A stretch of 64,000 nucleotides of DNA from Apium graveolens. Taxonomy: Eukaryota; Streptophyta; Magnoliopsida; Apiales; Apiaceae. The notes below the pieces were generated by a model. It saw nothing but the letters and a program-made list of their open reading frames with translations. It ran no database searches and was not told the DNA's origin. Below, in pieces: positions 44,904 to 57,000 of this stretch (position 1 is its first letter; each line of letters begins with the position of its first letter). Position numbers and translations under genes: made by a program. The stretch covers positions 24,357,339-24,421,338 of the forward strand of contig NC_133652.1 in the NCBI RefSeq assembly GCF_009905375.1, read 5' to 3'.

Positions 44904-47900
44904 TTATGAGAGATTTAGCTTTTCTTGCATTTCCAAGAGAGTCTCATTGCTGGAGATGCTCAGTTGGTCTTTTAATCTGAAGAATCTTCTCACCCATTTT
45001 TCATCTATGAACTCCATCAGCGAGTAGGGCCTTAGATGCACTCTTCTCCCTGTGTATGGGATGATAAGAGTCTTTGGGAGTGCATCTTTAGCTCTAACAC
45101 TCCTTAGTTCTTCAATCTTCTTCAATACTAGTCTTCTTGCAGTGACATTGAACCCAAAGTTCTTCTTGAAGGATGAATAAACTTTAATCAATACAGCTTG
45201 GCTCTCATAAAGAATCCTGTGAAGTGGCCACTGAATCTCCTTTCCTCCTTTGTACTTGAACACTAACCTTTCAGCTAGGTTTCTGTATGCATCAATTCCC
45301 CTAACTTCATCTAGTTCATCCATATAGAGGTTTAGATCAGAAAATTCTTTGATGTCACACAAGTACAAGTAGTCTCCCTTATTGACTTTGGGCTGAGCTT
45401 TGACTACAGATTTGGATTTGAGAGGTGATAATTTCACTTTCTTGACTGCCCTTGACTTTGTCCTTTTTGGCTTGCTAAGGATTGGTAGACTGAAGTCAGG
45501 AATTGGTATGTTGTCCCATTCTATTGGCTCATCCTTGGGCACAATAGGTTCACCATGAATATTCCTGTAGGGATCCACCACCCTTATATCTTCAAATACC
45601 ACAGAGGGCTTTGATGCTTGAGTTGTAGCTGGTGTGGGTTCCTGAGGAAATTGATCTCCCAATTCCTTGTCAACAATATCCAGTTTTCTTTTTGTTCGTT
45701 TAGTCAATTATTTCTTCCTTGGAGATTTCTTCTGTTCTTCAACTTGCTCCCTTGATTCAGTAGCTTCAGATGGTTGAGAGGGAATTTATTGGGATGAGCT
45801 CACAACCTGTAGCTTGGCAGAATAGCTTGCTTCTTTTCCTGCTTCAATCTGGCTTTTTCTACTCTCTTTGCTTGAGCAAATTGAGGATGTCCAGCTACCA
45901 CGCAAATTTCCTTCCCATTTCTGAATATCTTAGCAATCCTCTTTTTAGAAGCTGAATCGGTTAGATCTTTATAGAAAACAATTGATCTTGATAGAAGCTT
46001 CTTCTCATCAGGCTTGGGTGTCTCATACACAGTATCCAAGGGGTTTTTCAAGGATGATTTTGAATAGTTTTCCCTTGGTTTAAGAATCATTTCAGCCTTT
46101 GGAGACTTGATGCAGGAAGATTGTCCTTTTTCCAGATAGTTCATGCTCATCTCATTCACACTGATTTGCTTGACTTGAGAGTGATGGATGGTTGACTTAA
46201 CTGGCTCCTTGACAAGTTGGAACTTCTTCTGTATCTCCTCATCAATCTTCTCCCAGTTGATCAAACTCAACTTTTCTTTCTCAGCAACTTTCAAGTTTGC
46301 TGCTGCTGCTTGAATCACATCTATACCATCTGCAACTGGAGGCTTTGAGACAGTAATTGATGGCACAATTACCTTAGTGATTTGTATCTGAAGCTTATCC
46401 CCCTCACTTGGTCCTTTCTCCCCCTTTTTGTTATCATCAAGTTAAGGAGGCAGGCCTTGTGCTTTAGCCAGTTGCATTAGAAGAGTGGTCTGAGACTGTT
46501 GATTTTGTAAAATGGTGGCCACGGAATTTTCAATAACTTGAACTCTGTCTTCCAACTTGGCCATCTTCTTTTCAGCATCTGATACTCTTCTTAGTCTCAA
46601 TAATAGATCCTGTATGGTACCATATGGCATGACTGAATCCAGCTTCTCAGAATTATAGGTCTTCAAGTCAGCTATATCCTTTTTGAGTTCATCTACACTC
46701 AGATTCTGTCTTAATTGCTGTAGCTTCATTAGATGTAGAGAATCTAGGTGAGCTTGAAGAATGGCTTTAGTACCAGCATTTGAGCTCCTCTGAATGGCCT
46801 TTTGGATAGACGTGATTTATTTGACCAAGGATACATTAAATTGTCCTGGTGTGGACTCCTTTGTCAAGGCCCATTCAGGTAAATCTGGAATAGAACTTGG
46901 GCCTTCATCTCCCCCTAAGTTCATGCTTCCATCAAATGAAATAGAGTCATCATCATTAGAATTTACCTCAAATTCCTCAGATGGCTCACCAGCTGTAGGA
47001 GGCATTAAATTGACAGCAGATTTATCCCTTTGTAGAGATTCTGAAGCATGCACCAGATTCAAGGTCTTTTATGCCTCCTCATTGCCCTGAGCAGTCAACA
47101 ATTGATAGGCTGACACAGGATGAGTAAAAGTGTCAGCATCCAAGGAAATGTTATCAATTACAGCTTTGTAATGTTGTTGAAATTATCTTTCTTTTTCAGC
47201 ATCATCCACAATCATTAACTCATGAGCAATGGCTGGATTCACCTTTATACCCTTTGTACCTGTTTTTCTCTCATGTTCTCTCTTTTGTTGCATCAGGGTC
47301 TCACCCTGGCTCCCCACCCTCACACCCTCACCTTCACCTACTAAGGTGGGACTCCTCTCACTCTCTTTTTCCAATCCTGAATAAATGGATTGCTGATTTT
47401 CACTCATTTCCTCTCCTTTTGCCTGGGAGCAACCCAGCCTCTCACTCAAGACACTCTCCTCTCTCAATCCTAAGAGTGACTGTACAACCACTAAATCTTC
47501 TGTACTTGAAATAATTGAAGTTTGAAGTTGTGCAGAGATACTCGACGGATGAGTGATATCCATCGAGTGAGTGGTAATGATATCCGACGGATAACTGCTG
47601 TTAGGCTTATCCATCTGGATACAATCACTACTCGACGGATGAGCAATATCCGTCGAGAGAGTAGAAATGAATGAGGTGGGAAGAAAACTATTGTTGACTC
47701 TGTGCTGATTGAAGATATTTGAGGCACAGATGTCACATAGTTTCTGAAAGAATTGGCAAGTGAGCCAACAAATCATGTAAAAGATGATGCTCACTTGCAC
47801 TGAATTTTGGCTTCCCCAACAGAGTTAAAGAGGGGGAATCAGGAATTGAAGTGTTTATCATATCCACTTCGAGAGAGTTTGTTGGTGAGTATGGTGTATG

Positions 47901-49307
47901 AGATGCTTCTATAATTAGAGATTTTGGTTGTGACTCCACATTTATTGGAGCCATATCAAGCTGCATTTGAGAGAGTGCAGGGACTGTGTCTTTAGCACCA
48001 GTTTGCACTGTGTGTGTGCCTTGTGCATCCCTAGAGGTTTTAGATTTCTTCTTTCTTGTATAAGTTTGGGGTGAGCTTGTGTCCCTAACACTTTTGGTCT
48101 GTGCTCTTGGCTGAGAGCTTTGTTCAATAAGCACATCCTTTTGGGAGGATGCAGCTAGAAGTGAGCTTTTGTCCTTTTCAAGCACTGCAGTTTGTTGGGA
48201 AACTGCAGTGTGGCTAGGATGGGATTCACTCAACTCTCCAACCTTATCCTGGGGGTTTCTTTGATGTTCACCCCTTCCCTCACCTGACTTTCCCTCCTTC
48301 ACACTCCCCTCTTTTGCTTTTGTGGATTTTTCAACTGGCATCTTTTGAGAGATACCAGAGGGGGTTTTCTTTGATTTAGATTTGGAAATTGTAGTAGGTT
48401 TGGAGGCTTTGGTAGGCAACTTTTTGGTCATTGGCACAGTTGTCATAGCTACTCCTGAATTCAAAGAAATAGTGGGGGTTGGAATAGTTGTAGGGATGGA
48501 TGAACTTACCTCACTTACCTGAGGTGCCTACATTATAGGAAAGTAGAACATTGGCACATTCTTGTGATGAATGGCCCTGTTCAAATATGTAATGAGTCTT
48601 CTCTCTTGAACCCAACAAACCAGTTTGTTGTTTGGGTTCTCAAGCACAATCTCTTCACAGAGGTGGTTAGCCAATAACATGAAAAATCTAGCATAATACA
48701 CATTCTTACCTCTTTTAGCTAACTCGCCTAATTTAAAACCTAACGCAAACATGACAAGGTCACTGAAATTATAAAATTTATCAGTAACTAGCATGTATAG
48801 CATGTTAAGCATGTAAATATTCACTGAAGCAAAATTACTGACTTTTCCAGAGAAAACCTTAGTAACTACATCACACATGAAACTCCACTCCTTCCTAAGA
48901 CCCATTCTCCTAATATCACTCAGTTTAGAAGTAGGAAGTGCATAATGCATGGAATTAAGCATATTGATAATATCAGTGTCATTGTGTGGTGAAGTCACAT
49001 TATTATCAGGAATTTTAAAACATGCTTTTATCACATCACTATTGATACAGAATTCATTACCTTTGATGGTTAGAGTGATGGTCTTGTCAGTAGAGTTGTA
49101 GATAGCAGTAGTCCACATCTCTTCAACAACTTCACAGAAGATTGTGGGTGATTCCAGCATGGCGTAATTTAGCTTGCAATTCTTCACAAAGTCCATCATC
49201 TTGTGATAGTCCTCTGATTGCTGAATACCCTTATTGACCAATGCAGTGAAATTGTTCTTCTCATAAATGAACCCAGTTTGAGACATAATCTTTACTACAG
49301 GTGCCAT
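44904..49307 (-). pseudogene. Sirevirus extra ORF after pol (env-like position), left copy
   Basis: Downstream of RNase H, the minus strand carries a long ORF broken by several stops and frame changes. Its N-terminal 259 codons (49307-48528) start MAPVVKIMSQ and resemble a plant-retroelement domain (EMWTTAIYNSTDK, IKGNEFCINSDVIKACF). They end at an in-frame TAG at 48528-48530. A Ser/Thr/Lys-rich middle follows, then hairpin-forming ATCCGTCGA sites near 47541-47657. After that come a coiled-coil-like stretch (about 46729-46520: DELKKDIADLK, KKMAKLEDRVQVIENSV) and a basic C-terminal part ending at 44904 (FKKNFGFNVTARRLV, IPYTGRRVHLRPYS). Sireviruses are known for an extra, poorly conserved ORF here with coiled-coil potential. 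Its role is not established, and I see no transmembrane or signal segments. Confidence 0.75.
47631..47657. repeat. 10-bp-stem hairpin of the ATCCGTCGA motif
   Basis: CTCGACGGAT, a 7-base loop, then ATCCGTCGAG, a perfect stem. A similar hairpin with one mismatch is at 47541-47567. Confidence 0.9.
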
Positions 49308-49828
49308 TGTTAGAGAATGAAAGCTTGAAGAGAAGGAGAATAATTGCTTGAGAGAGAATGAAATTAGAGTAGTTGAATTTGAGAATGATAAAAGAAAATA
49401 ATTGCAATGAAATAAGCTTTTATACTATCTCAAAAATAACTGATGAAAATAATAAAGTAAAGTAAATTAACCAATAGAAAATTGCCTAAAATAGCCATTT
49501 AAAAATAAACTGTAAAAATTCCACTCATTATCCGTCGTGTAATGCTTACAAACTGTAAGTATACTCGATGGATAATATACAGGGAATTAACGGCTCAGAT
49601 TAAGACAATTCGACGGATGAGGATAAACTGTTATCCGTCGAGACATAAGATATTCCAGAAAAGTAATTGATTTTTATTAGCAAATAGTGTGTCGACGATT
49701 GACCAAACTCGATGGATAAGGGTCATCCGCCGAGATGTAAATTTTGACTTAGCCAAAATTTCATCCAAGACTGAAAAATCAATTAAATTTCTGGCTGCAT
49801 GACAACTTGCAAAATAACTCAGATAAAT
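49308..49828. other. Spacer between RNase H and extra ORF with motif sites
   Basis: There is no coding signal. About six ATCCGTCGA-like sites in both orientations lie between about 49525 and 49735. Confidence 0.6.
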
Positions 49829-50507
49829 TTAAGAGTAATTAAGCATATCTAACTCACTTACCAACCTTGAAAAGGTGGATTCATCCAGTGGCTTGGTAAA
49901 GATATCTGCAAGTTGCTTCTCACTTGGAATAAAATGTAGTTCCACAGTACCATTCATCACATGTTCCCTTATGAGATGGTACTTGATATCTATGTGCTTT
50001 GTCCTTGAATGTTGCACTGGATTTTCAGTGATGGAAATTGCACTTGTGTTATCACAGAAAATAGGAATTCTCTCAACTTGCAAACCATAGTCTAGCAATT
50101 GATTTTTCATCCATAAAACTTGTGCACAGCAACTGCCAGCAGCAATATATTCAGCTTCAGCTGTAGAAGTAGAAACTGAATTTTGCTTTTTACTGAACCA
50201 GGACACAAGCTTGTTTCCTCGAAATTGACAGTTTCAAGTTGTACTCTTTCTATCAATTCTACAACCTGCATAATCTGCATCTGAATAACCAGTTAGATCA
50301 AAACCAGAATCTCTAGGATACCAAATGTCAAGGTTTGGTGTTCCCTTGAGATATCTGAAAATTCTCTTAATAGCAATCAAGTGAGATTCTCTAGGATCAG
50401 CCTGAAATCTAGCACATAAACATGTAGCAAACATTATATCTGGCCTACTAGCTGTTAAGTATAGAAGTGAGCCAACCATGCCTCTATAACTTGAAATATC
50501 CACAGAA
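49829..50507 (-). pseudogene. Sirevirus RT end and RNase H
   Basis: Minus-strand frame with SSYRGMVGSLLYLTASRPD, GYSDADYAG, then an in-frame TGA at 50234-50236, then WFSKKQNSVSTSTAEAEY, CDNTSAISI and KHIDIKYHLIREH, ending at 49829. It begins abruptly at about 50507, where the sequence switches to plus-strand gag-end/protease. Confidence 0.88.
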
Positions 50508-50570
50508 AGCTAACAAGGTAGGACCCACGAAAACTTGGGTACCAAAATCAACTTGATTTTATTTTGATGT

Positions 50571-52175
50571 GTGCAGGGAAACAGAAGGAATCTTTGGTAC
50601 TTGGACAGTGGTTGTTCAAGACACATGACTGGTGATTCTACCCTGCTCACAGAGTTTAAGGAGAGAGCTGGCCCAAGTATTACTTTTGGAGATGACAGCA
50701 AGGGTTATACTGTGGGATATGGCTTGATTTCAAAAGACAATGTCATCATTGAGGAGGTTACCTTAGTGGATGGTCTCAAACACAATCTGTTGAGTATCAG
50801 CCAGCTTTGTGACAAAGGCAATTCAGTATCCTTCAACAAAGAAGCCTGTGTTGTGACTAATAATCAAAGCAACAAAGTGGTTCTCACTGGTGTGAGAAGA
50901 GGAAATGTGTACCTAGCTGATTTCAACTCAACTAAAGCAGAATCAGTAACTTGTCTTCTCAGTAAAGCAAGTCAGGATGAAAGTTGGCTATGGTACAAGA
51001 AGCTATCTCATTTAAACTTCAAGACCATGAATGAGCTGGTAAAGAAAGAATTGGTAAGAGGTATTCCTCTAGTGGAGTTTTCAAAGGATGGACTGTGTAA
51101 TGCCTGCCAAAAAGGGAAGCAGATCAAAGCATCATTCAGGAAGAAACTTGATTCAGCAATTGAAGAGCCTTTACAATTGTTTCACATGGATTTGTTTGGA
51201 CCAGCCAATGTATTGTCCATCTCTAGGAAAAGATTTTGCCTAGTAATTGTAGATAATTTCTCAAAGTTCTCTTGGACATATTTTCTAAAGTCTAAAGATG
51301 AGGCTAGTGAAATCATCATCAATCACATAAGGCAAGTCAACAATCATCCTGATTTCAAAGTTAGAAGAATCAGGAGTGACAATGGAACTGAGTTTAAGAA
51401 TTCTGTCATGAGAGCATTTTGTGAAGAAAATGGGATACTGCATGAGTTTTCAGCAGCAAGGACTCCACAACAGAATGGAGTAGTGGAAAGGAAGAACAGA
51501 TCACTTATTGAAGCTGCAAGGACAATGCTTGAAGAATCTAAACTACCAACATATTTCTGGGCTGAAGCTGTAAATACTGCATGCTACACTCAGAACATTT
51601 CTCTGATTAATCAAGCAAGATGCATGACTCCCTATCAATTGTTCAAGAACAAGAAGCCAACTCTAAACTTTCTTCATGTCTTTGGCTGCAAATGCTATAT
51701 CCTGAGAAATCAAACTGATCAAAATGGGAAGTTTGATGCTAAAGCAGATGAAGGAATTTTTGTTGGATATGCTGTTGGTAAAGCATATAGAGTCTACAAT
51801 CTAAGAACCAACATTATTGTGGAATCTATACATGTTGTGTTTGATGATAAAAAGATTGAAGGACTGGAAGATGGAGATTACCATGAGAACTTCAAATTCG
51901 ACAATGTGGAGATTGTTAGTGATGACAGTGATGATGAGAGTGATCAAGAAACAGTTTCTAAGGATAATGCAGACAAATCTACCACCAATGAAGCACAAAA
52001 CTCAACATCCGTCGAGTTACATAATGCTTCATCCGTCGGAAGGCAATCTGTGTTATCCGTCGGAAGACAACCTGCCCCATCCGTCGGTACTCAAAATTCA
52101 CCATCCGTCGGGTTATCAAAAGGAGCAGGAAGTCAAGACAGATCACCTACAGAAAATTCTCCTTACTCCAATTAA
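50571..52175 (+). CDS. Sirevirus protease-integrase fragment (534-codon ORF)
   Basis: Plus-strand ORF fragment of a polyprotein. The protease active site is D12 in YLDSGCSRHMTGD. The pre-integrase region has LWYKKLSHLNF (H of the usual LWH replaced by Y) and the CX2C pair at about 176-179. The integrase triad is D207, D270, E306 (HMDLFGP, RSDNGTEF, NGVVERKN). An integrase C-terminal GKAYRVYNLRT region follows. The linker is acidic (SDDSDDESDQE) and then carries five in-frame 8-residue repeats beginning SVG or SVE. The first ATG is internal, and the real polyprotein start is missing. The gag-end phrase KTWVPKS appears upstream at about 50530 in a different frame. The ORF ends before RT, and sequence like the linker runs on to about 52295, where the strand switches. 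It is not autonomous. Confidence 0.85.
   Translation: MQGNRRNLWYLDSGCSRHMTGDSTLLTEFKERAGPSITFGDDSKGYTVGYGLISKDNVIIEEVTLVDGLKHNLLSISQLCDKGNSVSFNKEACVVTNNQSNKVVLTGVRRGNVYLADFNSTKAESVTCLLSKASQDESWLWYKKLSHLNFKTMNELVKKELVRGIPLVEFSKDGLCNACQKGKQIKASFRKKLDSAIEEPLQLFHMDLFGPANVLSISRKRFCLVIVDNFSKFSWTYFLKSKDEASEIIINHIRQVNNHPDFKVRRIRSDNGTEFKNSVMRAFCEENGILHEFSAARTPQQNGVVERKNRSLIEAARTMLEESKLPTYFWAEAVNTACYTQNISLINQARCMTPYQLFKNKKPTLNFLHVFGCKCYILRNQTDQNGKFDAKADEGIFVGYAVGKAYRVYNLRTNIIVESIHVVFDDKKIEGLEDGDYHENFKFDNVEIVSDDSDDESDQETVSKDNADKSTTNEAQNSTSVELHNASSVGRQSVLSVGRQPAPSVGTQNSPSVGLSKGAGSQDRSPTENSPYSN
52007..52126 (+). repeat. Five-unit 24-bp in-frame repeat carrying the motif
   Basis: ATCCGTCGR starts at 52007, 52031, 52055, 52079 and 52103, exactly 24 bp (8 codons) apart. 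In frame it encodes SVE or SVG at the head of each 8-residue unit. Confidence 0.92.
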
Positions 52176-52295
52176 AGATCCACAAACTCAGGGGGAGTTT
52201 CTAGCAATCAAAACTCAATCACACATCAAGACAATCATGAGGTCTCTTCATCTAGAGCTAATCTACCTCAACAAAGGAAATGGACAAAATCAAAC

Positions 52296-53092
52296 TTCTT
52301 TAAAAGATCAAAAATATATTTAGTTTAACTAATGAATATTCCATCACTAACTTGCTTAACTTGCAAACCAAGAAAGTAAGTTAGTTCTCCCATCATACTT
52401 ATTTCATACTTACTTTGCATCAATTTGGCAAACTTCTAGCAAAGTTTATCATCTGTAGATCCAAAGATAATATCATCTACATAAATTTGAACAAGTATAC
52501 TAGAGCCATTAACATTTCTGAAAAATAGAGTTTTATCTACAGATTTGAGGCTCTCATGGTAATCTCCATCTTTCAGTCCTTCAATCTTTTTATCATCAAA
52601 CACAACATGTATAGATTCCACAACAATGTTGGTTCTTAGATTGTAGACTCTATATGCTTTACCAACACCATATCCAACAAAAATTCCTTCATCTGCTTTA
52701 GCATCAAACTTCCCATTTTGATCAGTATGATTTCTCAAGATATAGCATTTGCAGCCAAAGACATGAAGAAAGTTTAGAGTTGGCTCCTTGTTCTTGAACA
52801 ATTGATAGGGAGTCATGCATCTTGGTTGATTAACTAGAGTTCTGAATACCCACTTGGTGTCTATTGGATTCTTTCCTTTAGGCTTGGGTACCAGCTTCCA
52901 TACATTATTTCTTTCAAATTGGTTTAGCTCCTCCTGCATAGCTAAAATCCAATCAGGATCCAACAAAGCTTCTTCTACCTTCTTTGGTTCTTCCTTTGAT
53001 AGAAAGCTGTTGTATAGACATTCTTCCTGAGTTGCTCTTCTTGTTTGAACTTTAGAAGAAACATTACCAAACTTGACTGGAATTGTCTTCAA
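52296..53092 (-). pseudogene. Domain-shuffled Sirevirus pol ORF
   Basis: The 218-codon minus-strand ORF (53092-52436) joins pieces in the wrong order. First is the linker and RT start (DPDWILAMQEELNQFERN, DTKWVFR), to about 52837. Next is an integrase C-terminal segment (QPRCMTPYQLFKNKEPTL to DDKKIEGLKDGDYHE), about 52836-52545. Then comes the RT catalytic region (LVQIYVDDIIFGSTDDKL). After a stop the minus strand continues RT-like to about 52300 (QSKYEISMMGELTYFLGL). The integrase piece is an inverted near-copy of 51607-51895. The junctions look like template switching or recombination between element copies. Confidence 0.8.
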
Positions 53093-53560
53093 CCTCAGCT
53101 TCTTGCTCCTTTCCCTTGCTTGATTCTGATTTGCTTATGCCAATGTTTAGACTTGGCATTGTCTTTTCTTCATTCCTGGCTTCAATTCTCTTATTTTCAG
53201 CTACAAGTGCAACTGATCCACCTTTTTTCTTTCCCTTCTCCAATAGCTCATTTTGCTCCATCTCAAGTTCATAGGTCTTCAAAATTCCATATAATCTTTC
53301 AAGTGTGAAGTCCTTATAATCTTGAGAATTCCTTAGTGAAACAGTCATAGGCTTCCATTCCTTTAGTAGAGACCTTAGAAATTTTAAGTTGGAGTCCTTG
53401 ACTTGGTACACTCTGCCATACAGCTTCAATCCATTCAATAGTTTAATGGATTGCACATCTGCAAAAACTCCCTTGGCCACTGCAACTAAGTTTGAATTAA
53501 ACACTACTGAAAAGTCTCTGATGATGTTGATGAACATCTGGCCTTTCTGTCCAGAAGATT
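53064..53560 (-). pseudogene. Sirevirus gag middle part, minus strand
   Basis: Gag-like residues: LLNGLKLYGRVYQVKDSN, LRSLLKEWKPMTVSLRNS and YGILKTYELEMEQNELL. The left end runs into the RT-linker piece. The right end meets plus-strand gag at about 53560. The first 75 or so codons of the longer frame (53753-53560) are antisense to the plus-strand gag and are not real. Confidence 0.75.
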
Positions 53561-53990
53561 TGCAAAGATGAAATTCAAGAAAAACACTAGAGCCACTAAG
53601 CCAAACAAGAACATGGTGGACAAGTCTAAGTTCAAGTGTTATAACTGTGGCACAAGTGGACACTTTGCAAGTGAGTGCAGAAAGCCAACTTCTGAAAAGA
53701 AGAAATTTGAGCAAGTGGATTACAAAAAGAAATATTTCGAATTGCTCAAACAAAAGGAAAGGGCTTTTCTGACTCAGAAAAATAACTGGGCAGCTGATGG
53801 AGCTAATGAAGATGATGATATGGAGTATGTCAACTTAGCCCTGATGGCTAATTCTGATGAGAATAAAATTAGATCATCAAGCAACCAGGTAATCACTACT
53901 GACCTCTCTCAGCTTTCTAAAGATGAATGCAATAAAACTATAAATGATATGTCTACTGAATTGTATCATTTACATGTTTCCCTTAAATGA
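53561..53990 (+). pseudogene. Sirevirus gag C-terminal part with zinc knuckle
   Basis: The ORF at 53568-53990 begins MKFKKNTRATK and carries a classic CCHC knuckle (CYNCGTSGHFASEC), then KKYFELLKQKERAFL. It ends at a TGA, and gag-like sequence continues to about 54075. There the sequence jumps directly into the middle of the extra ORF, so protease, integrase, RT and RNase H are missing. Confidence 0.82.
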
Positions 53991-54079
53991 CTGACTAAAG
54001 AGAACATGAGAATCAAAGAGAATAATCTGTTTTTAAGTGATAGGAATGCTATGTTAGAGGGTAAGGTAATTGAGCTTTA

Positions 54080-57000
54080 AATCAAAGAAAACCCCCTTTC
54101 GTATCTCTCAAAAGAAACCAGTTGTAAAATCCACAAAAGCAAAAGAGGGGAGTGTGAAGGAGGGAAAGTCAGGAGGGAAGGGGTGAACATCAAAGAAACC
54201 CCAAGAATAAGGATGGAGAGTTGAGTGAATCCCATCTTAGCCACACTGCAGTTTCCCAACAAACTGCAGTGCTTAAAAAGGATAAAAGCTCACTTCTAGC
54301 TACATCCTCCCAAAAGGATGCAGTTATTGAACAAAGCTCTCAGCCAAGAGCACAGGCCAAAAGGGTTAGGGACACAAGCTCACCCCAAACTTACACAAGA
54401 AAGAAGAAATCTAAGATCTTTGGGGATGCACAGGGCTCACACACAGTGCAAACTGGTGCTAAAGACACAGTCCCTGCACTCTCTCAAATTCAGTTTGATG
54501 TGGCTCCAATAAATATGGAGTCACAGCCAAAATCTCTAATAATAGAAGCATCTGAAACACCATACTCACCAACAAACTCTCTAGAAGTGGATATGATAAA
54601 CACTTCAATTCCTGATTCCCCTTCTTTAACTCTGTTGGGGAAGCCAAAATCTAGTGCAAGTGAGCATCATCTTTTAGATGATTTGTTGGCTCACTTGCCA
54701 ATTCTTTCAGATTCTATTGTGACATCTGTGCCCCAAATATCATCAATCAACACAGAGTCAACAATAGTTTCTCTTCCCACCTCATTCATTTCTACTCTCT
54801 CGATGGATATTGCTCATCCGTCGAGTAGTGATTGTATCCCGACGGATAAGCCTAACAACAGTTATCCATCGGATAGCATTACCACTCACTCGACGGATAT
54901 AAGTGATATCCGTCGAGTATCTCTGCACAACTTCAAACTTCAATTATTTCAAGTGCAGGAGATTTAGTGGTTGTACAGTCACTCTTAGGACTGAGAGAGG
55001 AGAGTGTATTGAGTGAGAGGCTGGGTTGCTCCCAGGTAAAAGGAGAGGAAAAGAGTGAAAATCAGCAATCCATTTATTCAGGATTGCTAAAAGTGAGTGA
55101 GAGGAGTCCCACCTTAGTAGGTGAAGGTGAGGGTGTGAGGGTGGGGAGCCAGGGTGAGACCCTGATACAACAAAAGAGAGATTTTGAGAGAAAAGCAGGT
55201 ACAGAAGCTATAAGGGTGGATCCAGCCAAAGCTAGTGAGTCAATGATTGTGGATGATGCTGAAAAGGAAAGACAATTTCTGCAACATTACAAAACTGTAA
55301 TTGATAACATTTCCTTGGATGCTGACACTTTTACTCACCCTGTGTCAGCCTATCAACTGTTGGCTGCTCAGGGCAATGTGGAGGCAGAACAGACTTTGAA
55401 CTTAGTACACACTTCAGAATCTCTTCAAAGAGATAAAGTTGTTATCAATAGGATGCCTTCTTAAGCTGGTGAGCCATCTGAAGAATTTGAGGTAAATTCT
55501 AATGATGATGACTCTGTTTCTTTGGATGGAAGCATGAACTTAGGGAGAGATGAAGGCCCAAGTTCTGTTCCAAATTTACCTGAATGGGCATGGACAAAGG
55601 AATCTACACCAGGACAATTTGGTGTATCTTTGGTTAAGCAAGTCATGGTTATTCAAAAGGCCCTTCAGGAAACTTCAAATATTGGTACCAAGGTTATTCT
55701 TCAAGCTCACATAGACTCTCTACCTCTCATGAAGATCCAGCAATTAAGATAGAATCTGAGTGTGGATGAACTCAAAAAGGATATAGCTGACTTGAAGACC
55801 TACAATTTTGAGAAGCTGGATTCAGTCATGCCATATGGTACCATGCAGGATCTATTACTAAGACTGAGGAGAGAATCAGATTCTGAAAAGAAGCTGGCCA
55901 AGCTGGAAGATAGAGTTCAAGTTATTGAGAATTCAGTGGCTACCCTTCTTCAAAATTAATAGACTCAGACAAATCTTCTCATGCAACTGGCTAAAGCACA
56001 AGGCCTAACTCCTCAACTTGATGATAACAAAAAGGGGGGGAGAGAACCAAGTGAGGGGGAGAAACTTCAAGTTCAAATCAGCAAAGTAATTGTACCTTCA
56101 ATTACTGTCTCCAAGCCACCAGTTGCAGATGGTATAGATCTAATTAAAGCAGCAACAACAAATTTGAAAGTTGCTGAGAAAGGAAAGTTGAGTTTGATCA
56201 ACTGAGATAAGATTGATGAGGAGATACAGAAAAAGTTTGAACTTGTCAAGGAGCCAGTTAAGTCAGCCATCCATCACTCTCAACTCAAGCAAATCAGTGT
56301 GAATGAGATGAGCATGAATATTATCTGGAAATAGGACAATCTTCCTGCATCAAGTCTATAAAGGCTGAAATAATTCTTAAACCAAGGGCAAACTATCCAA
56401 AATCATCTTTGAAGAACCCCTTGGACACTGTGTTTGAGACACCCAAGCCTGATGAGAAGAAGCTTCTGTCAAGATCAATTGTCTTCTATAAAGATCCAGC
56501 TGATTCAGCTTCAAAAAGGAGAATTGCTAAGATATTCAGAAATGGAAAGGAAATTTGTGTGGTAGCTGGACATCCACAATTTGCTCAAGCAAAGAGAGAA
56601 GAAAAAGGCAGATTAAAGCAGGAAAAGAAGCAAGTTGCTCTAGATGCAAAGAAGACTAAACAAAAGAAAGAGCAGATTGCTATCTTGGCCAAGCTACAGG
56701 CTATGAATTCATCTCAACAAATTCCCTCTCAACCATCTGAAGCTGCTGAATCAAAGAAGAAAATTGAAGAACAGAAGAAATCTCCAAGAAAGAAAGAATT
56801 GGCTAGAAGAACAAAAAGGAAACTGAATATTGTTGACAAAGGATTGGAAGATCAATTTCCTAAGGTACCCACACCAGCTACAACTCAAGCATCAAAGCCC
56901 TCTGTGGTATTTGAAGATATAAGGGTGGTGGATCCCTACAGGAATATTCATGGTGAACCTATTGTGCCCAAGGATGAGCCAATAGAGTGGGATAAAATAC

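Noticed and set aside
53560..53753. First 75 or so codons of the minus-strand gag frame
   Set aside because: They are antisense to the plus-strand gag zinc-knuckle region. Only the part left of about 53560 reads as gag.
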